In this document: in pieces, positions 18,836 to 25,879 of the stretch
Layout of the letters: each line of letters begins with the position of its first letter
How positions within the stretch are numbered: position 1 is the stretch's first letter
Assembly (NCBI GenBank): GCA_035946955.1
Contig: DASYYE010000175.1
Coordinates: forward strand, 1 to 47,310
Reading direction: 5' to 3'
DNA from: DASYYE01 sp035946955
GTDB lineage: Bacteria; Actinomycetota; Actinomycetes; Streptosporangiales; Streptosporangiaceae
DNA: 47,310 bases
The notes under the pieces: generated by a model
Seen by the model: only the letters and a program-made list of their open reading frames with translations
What the model was told of the DNA's origin: nothing
The model's database searches: none
Translations under genes and position numbers: made by a program

Positions 18836-20008
18836 TTATGTGCCTCGCTTGCGGCGGCGGGCGGCACGGACGATCGCCGCGGTGCCAAGCACCGCGACCG
18901 TGGCCCCCGCTGCCGTCAGGGTCGCTTCCTTGCCCGTGATGCGGCGGCCGGTCACGCGGTGGCTCGCGAGGGCCTCCAGGAGCGCACGCAGCGCCTGTGG
19001 GTTGTCGTAGCCAGGCCGCCAGCCCGCCTCCCGCAGCCGCTGGCAGTCCACCACCCATGGGTAGACCAGGTACCGCAGGTCGGCCACGGGCGCGGGCGCG
19101 ATCCCGATCCGCTGCAGCCGCTGTGCGGTCCCCATCGTCAGCCCGGCCGGCAACTCGATGCGCCGCAGGCCGCTGATCTCCTCGGCCTCCTCGCCCTCCA
19201 GCCACCCGTCGCAGCCCACCGCGAACTCACCCGCAACGTCACCGGCCACCGCCAGCTCCAGCGCTCGGACGAGGTCATCGGTGTGACAGAACTGCCAGCG
19301 AGGTGCACAGCCCTTGACCGTGAGCAGCCTCGGCGAGTCGAAGTACCGCGCCATCAGCGAGTCGACACCCGGGCCGACCAGCGCCGCGGGCCTGACCACC
19401 GTCACCGACGTCCCGGGGTGGACGTGGACCGCCCTGCGCGCCAGCTGCTCGATCTCCAGCAGGTCACCAGCAACACTGCCATCGAGGTCGTTCCGCAGCG
19501 GCGCCGACTCCGGCAGCGGCACAGGGTTGTCAGGGCGCGCTCCGTAGACCATCGCACTGGTGACCAGGACCACCCGGCCCGTCCGTGCCGCCGCCGCAGC
19601 CGTCAGCACCGTCTGCGCGCCCCGCACATTGAACGCACGCCGAACCCGGGAGTCGGACTCCGTCGAGGTGTCGACGTCGGTGTGCACCAGCACGTCCACG
19701 TCCCCGAGGCGTCCCGCGAGCGCCGGGTCCCGCACGTCAGCCAGTCGCCAGACCACGCCGCTGACATCGCCCCGGTGACTGTCGATCGCGACGACTTTGC
19801 CCACCCGCTCCGAGCTGGCGAGCCTGGCCGCAAGCGCGTGGCCGACCCCACGGGCGGCACCCGTGACAGCCACCACAGGGCCTGTGCTCCGCAGGTTGCC
19901 TCTTGCCGGGGCTGGCCGGGCGTGGGTGTCCGTAGCATCTCGTGGGGGGGTGTCTACCGCGGAATCCGGTGCGGCGCGGTCCTGCGGAGGAACCCGTGCG
20001 GTGCTCAC
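18836..20008 (-). CDS. extended SDR (NAD-dependent epimerase-like) with C-terminal membrane anchor
   Basis: The 390-residue protein has a Rossmann nucleotide-binding site VTGAARGVG (about residues 48-56), the VLVTSAMVYGA strand of extended SDRs and VVRPAALVGPG. The usual catalytic Tyr-x-x-x-Lys is not seen: the region where it should be reads GSVAGDLLEIEQL. It may therefore be a non-catalytic or altered member. The last about 35 residues form a hydrophobic helix (TAAGATVAVLGTAAIV) followed by RAARRRKRG, a likely inner-membrane anchor. The start is GTG 20008. It diverges from the zincin gene across 65 bases. The substrate is unknown. Confidence 0.78.
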   Translation of the reverse strand: MSTARVPPQDRAAPDSAVDTPPRDATDTHARPAPARGNLRSTGPVVAVTGAARGVGHALAARLASSERVGKVVAIDSHRGDVSGVVWRLADVRDPALAGRLGDVDVLVHTDVDTSTESDSRVRRAFNVRGAQTVLTAAAAARTGRVVLVTSAMVYGARPDNPVPLPESAPLRNDLDGSVAGDLLEIEQLARRAVHVHPGTSVTVVRPAALVGPGVDSLMARYFDSPRLLTVKGCAPRWQFCHTDDLVRALELAVAGDVAGEFAVGCDGWLEGEEAEEISGLRRIELPAGLTMGTAQRLQRIGIAPAPVADLRYLVYPWVVDCQRLREAGWRPGYDNPQALRALLEALASHRVTGRRITGKEATLTAAGATVAVLGTAAIVRAARRRKRGT

Positions 20009-20073
20009 AGTGTGCGGCTCCCGGGATAACGTGGCTGATGTGCTTGTTCCATCCTGCCTGAGAGGTCACCACG

Positions 20074-21552
20074 ATGGCTGATCGTCCGTTCGGCTTCGGC
20101 CTTCCGGGTGGGTCAGACCCGGGAGACTCCGAGGGCACTGGCGGCCCAGGGGGCCCGGGCGGCCCCGGATCCACCGGTGGCGGTGGGCCACCTGACGAGG
20201 GCATGCCCCCTGGCCCGTTCGGCCCGCTGAGCGACCCGCAGCAGTTCGCCGACGCCCTGCGCCAGTTCGCCGACCTGATGTCCTGGCAGGGCGGGTCAGT
20301 GAACTGGGACCTCGCCAAGAACATCGCCCGCCAGACGGTCGCTGGACAGGGCGACCCGAGTGTGCTGGGAGTGGACCAGCAGCAGGTCTCTGACGCTATC
20401 CGGCTCGCAGACCTGTGGCTGGACGACGCCACCGGATTCCCCACCGGAGTGCGCCGGGCGCAGGCCTGGAGCAGGTCCGAGTGGGTCGAGGCGACCATGC
20501 CCGTCTGGTCGACCCTGTGTGACCCGATCGCCGAACGGGCCGTGGACGCGATGGGCGGCATGCTCACCGAAGACCCCAGCGAACTGGGCTCCGGAATGCC
20601 GGAAGAACTCGGGCAAGCGCTGCGCGCGATCGGCGGCGGGCTGAGCGGCCTCGGCGAAATGATGCGCCGCATCGGCGGCATGATGGTCGGCAGCCAAACC
20701 GGCGCCGCCCTGGGTGCGCTCGCCCGTGAGGTCGTCAGCTCGACCGATGTCGGGCTGCCACTGGGCCCCGCTGGCACCGCGGCGCTGCTGCCCGCTGGCG
20801 TAGCCGAGTTCGGCGAAGGGCTCTCGGTAGACGCCGGAGAGGTCCGGATCTTCCTCGCACTGCGGGAAGCGGCACACCACCGGCTGTTCGCTCACGTGCC
20901 CTGGCTACGCGGTCACCTGCTCAACGCGGTAGCCGACTACGCACGGGGGATCTCGGTCGACGCCTCGCTGCTCCGCGACGCCATGCCACAGATCGATCCT
21001 GCCAATCCCGAGTCACTGCGCGACGCCCTCGCCGGGGCGGCACTCTTCCAGCCGGAGGACACACCCGCGCAGAAAGCGGCGCTCAGCCGCCTCGAAACTG
21101 CCCTGGCTCTGGTCGAGGGCTGGGTGGCAACCGTCGTGGCGGACGCATCGGCCAACCGGCTCCCCCAGGCGGGCGCGCTCGCCGAAGCGATCAGGCGCCG
21201 CCGCGCCACCGGCGGCCCGGCGGAGCGGACCTTCGCCACCCTCGTCGGGCTGGAACTGCGGCCACGCAGGCTTCGGGAGGCCGCCAACCTGTGGCGCAGG
21301 CTCACCGAGGACCGCGGCATCCAGGGCAGGGAAGCGGTCTGGGGACACCCCGACCTGCTCCCCACCGCGGACGACCTCGACGACCCAGAAGGTTTCCTGC
21401 GCGGCCGGCCCGAGCTGGACGTCTCAGACCTCGATGGGCCCCCGGCCAGCAATGCACCACCGGCCGGTACGGGATCAGGCGAGCCTACCGATATGGCTCC
21501 CGGCGAGGGCACCGACCCGCCCGAGACCCCCTCCGGCGACCCCGCCAACTAG
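20074..21552 (+). CDS. zincin-like metallopeptidase, DUF2342 / zincin_2 family
   Basis: The 492-residue protein belongs to the actinobacterial family that includes M. tuberculosis Rv3195. The N-terminus is a Gly/Pro-rich disordered stretch (about residues 5-50). The core contains the family motif E265-A-A-H268-H-R-L-F-A-H-V-P-W-L, the probable metal site, preceded by a long GALAREVVSSTDVGLPLGP segment. The C-terminus is acidic, Pro/Gly-rich and probably unstructured. GAGAGG lies 8 bases before the ATG. A link with F420-related annotation has been proposed for relatives, but the substrate is unknown. It is followed by the unusual 389-bp gap and then the ThiF-like gene, as in mycobacterial order. 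Confidence 0.85.
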   Translation: MADRPFGFGLPGGSDPGDSEGTGGPGGPGGPGSTGGGGPPDEGMPPGPFGPLSDPQQFADALRQFADLMSWQGGSVNWDLAKNIARQTVAGQGDPSVLGVDQQQVSDAIRLADLWLDDATGFPTGVRRAQAWSRSEWVEATMPVWSTLCDPIAERAVDAMGGMLTEDPSELGSGMPEELGQALRAIGGGLSGLGEMMRRIGGMMVGSQTGAALGALAREVVSSTDVGLPLGPAGTAALLPAGVAEFGEGLSVDAGEVRIFLALREAAHHRLFAHVPWLRGHLLNAVADYARGISVDASLLRDAMPQIDPANPESLRDALAGAALFQPEDTPAQKAALSRLETALALVEGWVATVVADASANRLPQAGALAEAIRRRRATGGPAERTFATLVGLELRPRRLREAANLWRRLTEDRGIQGREAVWGHPDLLPTADDLDDPEGFLRGRPELDVSDLDGPPASNAPPAGTGSGEPTDMAPGEGTDPPETPSGDPAN

Positions 21553-21582
21553 CGATTTTCGCCCATACCGCCCGACTATCTT

Positions 21583-21721
21583 TTGTCCACAGGCGGTGGA
21601 GAGGCTCTGCCCAGGCCACGGCTTGATTTTGGCAGCTGTAGCCGTAAATCCACACGCCATCCCCGCGTTGTCCACAACGGCTCCCCGTGTTGTCCACACG
21701 ATGTCCACCGCAATGTCCACC
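21583..21721 (+). promoter_or_regulatory. cluster of DnaA boxes
   Basis: TTGTCCACA, the actinobacterial consensus DnaA box, occurs exactly at 21583-21591, 21668-21676 and 21690-21698. ATGTCCACC (7 of 9 matching) occurs at 21701-21709 and 21713-21721, and a weaker AAATCCACA at 21646-21654. All point the same way. The last four strong or near boxes start 22, 11 and 12 bases apart, close to whole helical turns. No dnaA or dnaN is nearby, so this looks like a DnaA-binding locus outside oriC. Confidence 0.75.
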
Positions 21722-21741
21722 GCCCAAATTGACCTGCACGT

Positions 21742-21868
21742 CCGCCGGACCTACCTTCGGCGGGAAGGAGTCCCTGGGCGCCTGCGGACCAGGGTCGCTT
21801 CCGGGGAAGGAGCGACCAGTCAGCAAGGGAACCCGGCAGTATTAGGCCGCCCGGTTCCCGCCCAGGGA
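21742..21868 (+). ncRNA. candidate structured RNA / multi-stem element
   Basis: A 6-bp hairpin (21742-21747 with 21758-21763) precedes a closed three-way arrangement. The outer stem P1 is 9 bp (21771-21779 with 21860-21868). Inside it are P2, 7 bp (21793-21799 with 21811-21817), and P3, 11 bp with one mismatch (21827-21837 with 21849-21859). It lies 74 bases before the ThiF-like start. It matches no riboswitch or housekeeping RNA that I recognise, and it could act at the DNA level with the neighbouring DnaA boxes. Confidence 0.4.
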
Positions 21869-21941
21869 TCCGCCAGCAATCCATAACCACGCACGCCGCG
21901 CCCGCGGCGGGGATGTCGTACCTTTCCGTCACGATTGGCGC

Positions 21942-23024
21942 ATGAGACCAGCCCTGAAACCCGGACTCCTGCCCGTGTGGCGAAACCGTGACACGCTGCA
22001 GATCGGCATCGACCCGCGCCGGGCGGTCGCACTGACCGGGATGCGGGAGGCCGCTGGACTGCTGAGCCTGTTGGACGGCAGCCGGGAGCACTCCCAGGTG
22101 CTGGCGGCAGCGAGTGAACTCGGTATCGGCCACGCCGCGGCGGACCGGGTCATGAGCCTGCTGGCCGCGGGAGGTGTGTTACATGACTTTCCGGCCAGCA
22201 CCTACCAGGCACTCCCGACGGCTGTGCTCCGGCGGCTGGCACCCGAACTGGCAACCGCGGCGCTGGCCCACGGCGATGGTGATGGCGGCGCCCGGACGCT
22301 GGCCCGCCGGCAGGCGGCGTGCGTCCGCGTGCATGGCACCAGCCCGGTCGGGTTAGGGACTGCGGCGCTGCTCAGCGCCGCAGGGATCGGCCTCGTCATC
22401 GCCACCGGCCTGGCCGGTGCAGGACCGGCTGAAAAGGGATCACCCAATCATGGGCGGACTCCGGGCAGTAGCCCACCTCGCACAGACGCGGGACCGCCGC
22501 TACGGCCGTGCGTCCCGGCCGCACAACCACCCCCGCAGCGCAGGCGCTCGCGTGCGCGGGCAACGGGCCGGTCCCGCAGGCACCCGGACCTGGTGGTGCT
22601 CGCTGACACCCATGACCGTGATATCCCCGCCACCCTGGTACGCGACCGCGTCGCGCATCTGGTTGCCACCGCAAGCGAAGCCATTGGGGTGGTGGGGCCC
22701 CTGGTGCTGCCGGGGCGTTCGGTGTGTGTGCGGTGCCTCGACCTGACCCGGGCCGACCATGACCCGGCCTGGCCGGTCATACTGGCCCAGCTCGCGCACG
22801 GCCGGGCGGACCCGCCCGCATGTGATGCGGTCCTTGCCACTGCCGTGGCGGCGCAGGTGACCGCCCAGGCCCTGGCCTTCATCGACCGGAGGGCACCCGC
22901 CGCTGTCACCAATGGCACCCTCGAACTGGTACTTCCAGGCTGGCAGTGGCGGCGACGGACGTGGCAGGCACATCCCAGGTGCGACTGTGGCATACCCGAT
23001 TTCTCATGCCGTGACCGACAATAG
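21942..23024 (+). CDS. ThiF/MoeB-like (E1-type) adenylyltransferase-related protein
   Basis: The 360-residue protein resembles the actinobacterial ThiF-related family beside zincin and ABC1 genes (Rv3196-like; related to the leader-binding partner of azole peptide cyclodehydratases). The N-terminal about 110 residues form a winged-helix-like part (LLSLLDGSREHSQVLAAASELG). A short hydrophobic LSAAGIGLVIATGLAGAG segment follows, in place of a typical nucleotide-binding loop. Four cysteines that could hold zinc are CVRC and CDC near the C-terminus. The middle (about residues 165-220) is Pro/Arg-rich and does not look like the family, so frame damage there is possible. No strong ribosome binding site precedes ATG 21942. 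Confidence 0.65.
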   Translation: MRPALKPGLLPVWRNRDTLQIGIDPRRAVALTGMREAAGLLSLLDGSREHSQVLAAASELGIGHAAADRVMSLLAAGGVLHDFPASTYQALPTAVLRRLAPELATAALAHGDGDGGARTLARRQAACVRVHGTSPVGLGTAALLSAAGIGLVIATGLAGAGPAEKGSPNHGRTPGSSPPRTDAGPPLRPCVPAAQPPPQRRRSRARATGRSRRHPDLVVLADTHDRDIPATLVRDRVAHLVATASEAIGVVGPLVLPGRSVCVRCLDLTRADHDPAWPVILAQLAHGRADPPACDAVLATAVAAQVTAQALAFIDRRAPAAVTNGTLELVLPGWQWRRRTWQAHPRCDCGIPDFSCRDRQ

Positions 23025-23028
23025 GTGC

Positions 23029-24492
23029 GTGAACGACCTCCCCCGCCGCGCCGTCACCCGCACCGCCAAGCTGGCCACGCTGCCCGTTGGGCTGGCCGGG
23101 CGGACCGCCCTGGGCCTGGGCAAGCGGATCGGGGGCAGGCCCGCGGAACTCGTCGCCAACGAGATCCAGCAGCGCACCGCCGAGCAGATCTTCCGGGTGC
23201 TTGGCGAGCTCAAGGGTGGGGCCATGAAGTTCGGCCAGGCCCTGTCCATCTTCGAGGCCGCGCTCCCTCCGGAGATCGCTGGTCCGTACCGGGCGACGCT
23301 GACGCGGCTGCAGGAGGCGGCACCGCCGCTGCCCGCCAGCAGCGTCCACCGGGTGCTGGCGGACGACCTCGGCGCCGGCTGGCGGAGCCGGTTCGCCGAG
23401 TTCGACGACAAGCCGGCCGCGGCCGCCTCGATTGGCCAGGTCCACCGCGGTGTGTGGGAGGACGGGCGGCCGGTGGCCGTGAAGGTCCAGTACCCAGGGG
23501 CCGGATAGGCGTTGCTGAGCGACTTCACCCAGCTCAGCCGGGTGGCGCGGTTGTTCGCGGTGCTGATGCCGGGCCTGGAGGTCAGGCCCCTGCTGGATGA
23601 GTTGCGGGCACGCGTGGCTGAAGAGCTCGACTATGAGCTGGAGGCCGAGGCACAGCGGGCCTTTGCTGACACCTATGCGGGTGACCCTGACATCCATGTG
23701 CCGAACGTCGTGGCGGGGACCAGCCATGTGCTGGTGAGCGAATGGATGGACGGCACCCCGCTATCCAAGATCATCACTGAGGGGTCACAGGCGGACCGTG
23801 ACCGAGCGGGTTTGCTCTTTGTCCGGTTCCTGTTCTCCGGCCCGGCCCGCGCCGGCCTGCTGCACGCCGACCCCCACCCCGGCAACTTCCGGATGCTCCC
23901 CGATGGCCGGCTGGGTGTGCTCGACTTCGGTGCGGTTGACCGGCTCCCGAATGGGATTCCGGACTTCATTGGCCGCCTGCTGCGCATGGTGCACGAAGGC
24001 AGTGACCTCCGGCTGGCCGAACCTGAACTGCGGGAACAGGGGTTCCTGCGGCCTGGTGTGGAGGTCGACCTCACGGCGCTGCACGCGTTCCTTGCGCCGA
24101 TGGCGGAACCGTCGCGGGTGGAGACGTTCAAGTTCAGCCGCGAGTGGCTGCGCAGCGAGGCGGTGCGTGCCACGGACCCCCGGTCCTCGAAGCTGAGCCG
24201 CCACCTCAACCTGCCACCTTCGTACCTGCTTATCCACCGTGTCTCGACCGCTGGCACGGGCGTGCTGTGCCAACTCGAGTCGGAGGGGCCGTTCCGGGCC
24301 GAGGTGATCCCCTGGATCCCCGGCTACAACGGCCACGACGGGGCGGCAGGTGTCCGCAGCGTGGACGGAGTGCAGGCCGACGGGGTGCAGGCCGACGGAG
24401 TGCAGGCCGACGGAGTGCAGGCCGACGGGCTGAAGACTGACGGGGTGCGGTCCGACGGGGTGAAGACGGACGTGGCAGCGGAGCGGAGGTAA
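23029..24492 (+). pseudogene. ABC1/AarF (UbiB-type) atypical kinase, interrupted by one in-frame TAG
   Basis: The frame from GTG 23029 to 24492 encodes about 487 residues of an ABC1 kinase like M. tuberculosis Rv3197, with a single TAG at codon 160 (23506-23508). All family motifs are present in one frame on both sides of it: KFGQ, the Ala-rich loop AAAASIGQVHRG, the lysine strand VAVKVQYPG, EELDYELEA, HADPHPGNF and LDFG. Rv3197 has Glu at the stop position, so one base change from GAG explains it. A TTG at 23512 with AGGGG upstream could restart translation, which would split the kinase just after its ATP-binding lysine. The C-terminus carries a pentapeptide repeat. Alternatives are a sequencing error or readthrough. 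Confidence 0.85.
24364..24468 (+). repeat. seven in-frame 15-bp repeats at the ABC1 C-terminus
   Basis: Consecutive 15-base units encode DGVQA four times, then DGLKT, DGVRS and DGVKT. The first four units are almost identical at DNA level (GACGGAGTGCAGGCC). This is a hydrophilic tail after the kinase fold and a likely site of copy-number variation. Confidence 0.9.
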
Positions 24493-24494
24493 CA

Positions 24495-24530
24495 CGAGGC
24501 GGCCCAGCCCCCGTGGGTTGGGCCGCCTCG
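24495..24530. terminator. bidirectional terminator hairpin
   Basis: A perfect 12-bp stem (24495-24506 with 24519-24530), with extra C/G pairs possible inside the loop, starts 3 bases after the ABC1 stop. It ends 6 bases before the stop of the convergent small gene. Confidence 0.88.
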
Positions 24531-24536
24531 TCTCTG

Positions 24537-24785
24537 CTAGCGCTGGCCTGCGGTTAGCTGGAATAAGCGGCTGTCGGCTGAACAGACCGCCCATTCACGG
24601 TCCATTACCAGGCCGGTGCGCGCCTCCAGGAGGCTCACCTCAGCCGCCACGAGCCGACGGTGTGCCCGCTCGGTCCGGAGCACTGCCTTCCGCAGCGCCT
24701 GGACCTGCGATACCTGGCGCTGCTGGCCTGCCTCTGCCAGCATCTCTCGGTGCCTTTCCCTGGCCAGTTCGTGTAGTGCATGCAT
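24537..24785 (-). CDS. small helical (coiled-coil) protein of unknown function
   Basis: This is an 82-residue, highly charged, almost wholly helical protein (MHALHELARERHREMLAEA, then RKAVLRTERAHRRLVAAE). It ends with a short VCSADSRLFQLTAGQR tail and has no membrane segment. ATG 24785 was chosen because helix-forming sequence begins there; AGGA lies only a few bases upstream, and an in-frame TTG at 24851 is the alternative. Small Arg/Glu-rich proteins of this kind are common beside actinobacterial regulators, but I do not recognise a characterised family. It converges on the ABC1 gene and is downstream of whiB7 on the same strand. Confidence 0.6.
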   Translation of the reverse strand: MHALHELARERHREMLAEAGQQRQVSQVQALRKAVLRTERAHRRLVAAEVSLLEARTGLVMDREWAVCSADSRLFQLTAGQR

Positions 24786-24909
24786 TTCCTGTCGCCCCTC
24801 GTATTTGCTGTCCTGGTGTGTTGCGGCCCTGCTATCGCCGGGCCTGCTCAATTGGGCCTGATCAGGTGGGACTGCTCAGGCAGTACTGCTCACCGCAGCG
24901 GGTCACCAG

Positions 24910-24935
24910 GGCCGGGGCCTTGGATGGCCCCGGCC
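24910..24935 (-). terminator. whiB7 terminator hairpin
   Basis: A 10-bp GC stem (24910-24919 with 24926-24935) with a 6-base loop lies about 25 bases after the whiB7 stop on its transcribed side. Confidence 0.75.
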
Positions 24936-24960
24936 GGATGGCGCCCGGCCGCTGGCGGCC

Positions 24961-25329
24961 TCAGGCAGCTACCTCGGTCTTGCGAGGACGGCCGCGTGGC
25001 CGCTTGCGGGGCACGACCTCCCCGCGGATGAACAGCTCTCCGCCCCACACGCCCCATGGCTCCCGACGCTCTCGGGCACCCGACAGGCACGTGGCCCGGA
25101 CCGGGCAGCTCACGCACAGAGCCTTGGCGGTCTCGACATCGTCTGGGGCTTCGGCGAAGAACAGCTCAGGGTCGTCGGCGCATGGCAGTTGCGTCCGGCG
25201 GGCCGCGATGGGCAGCCTGACCGGGGTTGCCGCCCGAACCTCAGTCAGCAGTGGAACATGCGACTCGAACCCCGCAGTGTCCCGGATGACAGCGTCCCGG
25301 ACAGCAGCGGTGGTGCCGGGCCAGTACAT
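24961..25329 (-). CDS. whiB7: WhiB7 iron-sulfur transcriptional regulator
   Basis: The 122-residue protein has the four cluster cysteines C50, C72, C75 and C81 (LPCADD and LCVSCPVRATC), the EPWGVWGGE turn and a C-terminal AT-hook KRPRGRPRK (RGRP at 112-115). The AT-hook separates WhiB7 from other WhiB proteins. WhiB7 binds the housekeeping sigma factor and AT-rich sites next to -35 boxes, and it switches on resistance to ribosome-targeting antibiotics. This one has about 30 more N-terminal residues than the mycobacterial protein. An AAGGGA ribosome binding site lies 7 bases before ATG 25329. The leader holds a promoter with an AT tract, an upstream ORF and two hairpins. Its place between ABC1 and uvrD2 genes matches M. 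tuberculosis Rv3197A. Confidence 0.95.
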   Translation of the reverse strand: MYWPGTTAAVRDAVIRDTAGFESHVPLLTEVRAATPVRLPIAARRTQLPCADDPELFFAEAPDDVETAKALCVSCPVRATCLSGARERREPWGVWGGELFIRGEVVPRKRPRGRPRKTEVAA

Positions 25330-25416
25330 GTCGCTTTCCCTTCCCTCGTCCTGCTTTTGGCGTCTTTCGCTGCGCTCTGCAAGCGGGGGGGCCCGGGCCT
25401 AATCAATACCGAAGGC

Positions 25417-25440
25417 CGCGGACCCGGTTGCGGGTCCGCG
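25417..25440 (-). terminator. strong hairpin in the whiB7 leader (candidate attenuator)
   Basis: A perfect 10-bp stem (25417-25426 with 25431-25440) with a 4-base loop lies between the upstream ORF stop and whiB7. It is followed in the transcript by a moderately U-containing stretch. This position fits the terminator of an attenuation switch. Confidence 0.65.
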
Positions 25441-25449
25441 TCCTTCTGG

Positions 25450-25480
25450 GGATCTAGGCCGGTCTTTCTAGACCGGATCC
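25450..25480 (-). promoter_or_regulatory. hairpin overlapping the uORF stop
   Basis: CCGGTCT (25459-25465) pairs with AGACCGG (25470-25476) around a 4-base loop; outer GGATC/GATCC arms (25450-25454 with 25476-25480) can extend it. The uORF TAG (25468-25470) is inside, so a ribosome finishing the uORF would melt it. Confidence 0.6.
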
Positions 25481-25728
25481 CAAGTTGGTGGCGAACCCGA
25501 CTCACCGCTGTAGGGCGCGGGGATGCGGGTCGTGTTGTTGTTGGTCAGGGCAGACTGCGGCCGGAAGACCTTGCCGGCCTTAGCCATCCGCAGCGTGGCG
25601 TCAGGGACCATCCGGTCCCGGACGGGCGAGGTGAGCGGGCACTCGCCGGCGAGGTGGGTGCCCGGGACAGCGGAAAGCGGCCAGCCATGCAAGGACGCGG
25701 TCTGGCCGAGGAGAACGGTATTGCTCAC
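25468..25728 (-). CDS. 86-codon upstream ORF in the whiB7 leader
   Basis: The GTG at 25728 is preceded by GGAGGT with exact 7-base spacing, one of the best ribosome binding sites in the window. Codons are mostly G/C-ending, as in real genes here. The peptide has no signal or membrane segment and no family I know; near its end it reads ALTNNNTTRIPAPYSGESG, including three Asn codons in a row. It lies between the whiB7 promoter and the whiB7 start and stops inside a hairpin. By analogy with known whiB7 leaders, slowed translation of this ORF by antibiotics could relieve attenuation. Whether the peptide itself has a function is unknown. A GTG three codons earlier is too close to the ribosome binding site. 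Confidence 0.65.
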   Translation of the reverse strand: MSNTVLLGQTASLHGWPLSAVPGTHLAGECPLTSPVRDRMVPDATLRMAKAGKVFRPQSALTNNNTTRIPAPYSGESGSPPTWDPV

Positions 25729-25782
25729 CGTGGGCACCTCCCTCCGGATGCGATGCGGAGCCCACTCACGAACATGCCTGCA

Positions 25783-25828
25783 AGCCTATGTATTGGGTCG
25801 CGGGCAAGGCAACTGGTTTTTTTACCAG
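25783..25828 (-). promoter_or_regulatory. whiB7 promoter with AT-rich autoregulatory element
   Basis: Read on the minus strand: GGTAAAAAAACC (AT tract at 25817-25824), 4 bases, TTGCCT as -35 (25807-25812), 18 bases, TAGGCT as -10 (25783-25788). WhiB7 is known to activate promoters, including its own, through an AT-rich tract about 3 bases upstream of the -35 box. TACATA (25787-25792) is an alternative -10 with short spacing. Confidence 0.6.
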
Positions 25829-25879
25829 GGATTTCTCCCCCGGACCAGGGTACGCCCGCGGGCGGTCGATGGCGAGGGG

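Larger units (their letters stand above)
21553..21941. other. 389-bp gene-free region with DnaA boxes and hairpins
   Basis: The region lies between two co-directional genes and has no open frame with a ribosome binding site. Its left half contains a DnaA-box cluster and its right half a chain of inverted repeats; both are listed separately. Confidence 0.8.

Noticed and set aside
21793..21817. Resemblance of this hairpin to the SRP RNA tip
   Set aside because: The conserved asymmetric loop bases of SRP domain IV are not present; only a few purines match.
21553..21941. Reading the DnaA-box region as the chromosomal oriC
   Set aside because: There is no dnaA, dnaN, gyrB or AT-rich unwinding segment, and only three exact boxes; actinobacterial oriC regions have many more.
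23506..23508. TAG decoded as pyrrolysine or another amino acid
   Set aside because: Several other genes in the window end normally in TAG (for example at 6230-6232, 21550-21552 and 23022-23024), so general recoding is unlikely; a point mutation is simpler.
25255..25285. Motif resembling a tRNA T-loop on the minus strand
   Set aside because: It is inside the whiB7 coding sequence and no cloverleaf can be drawn around it.
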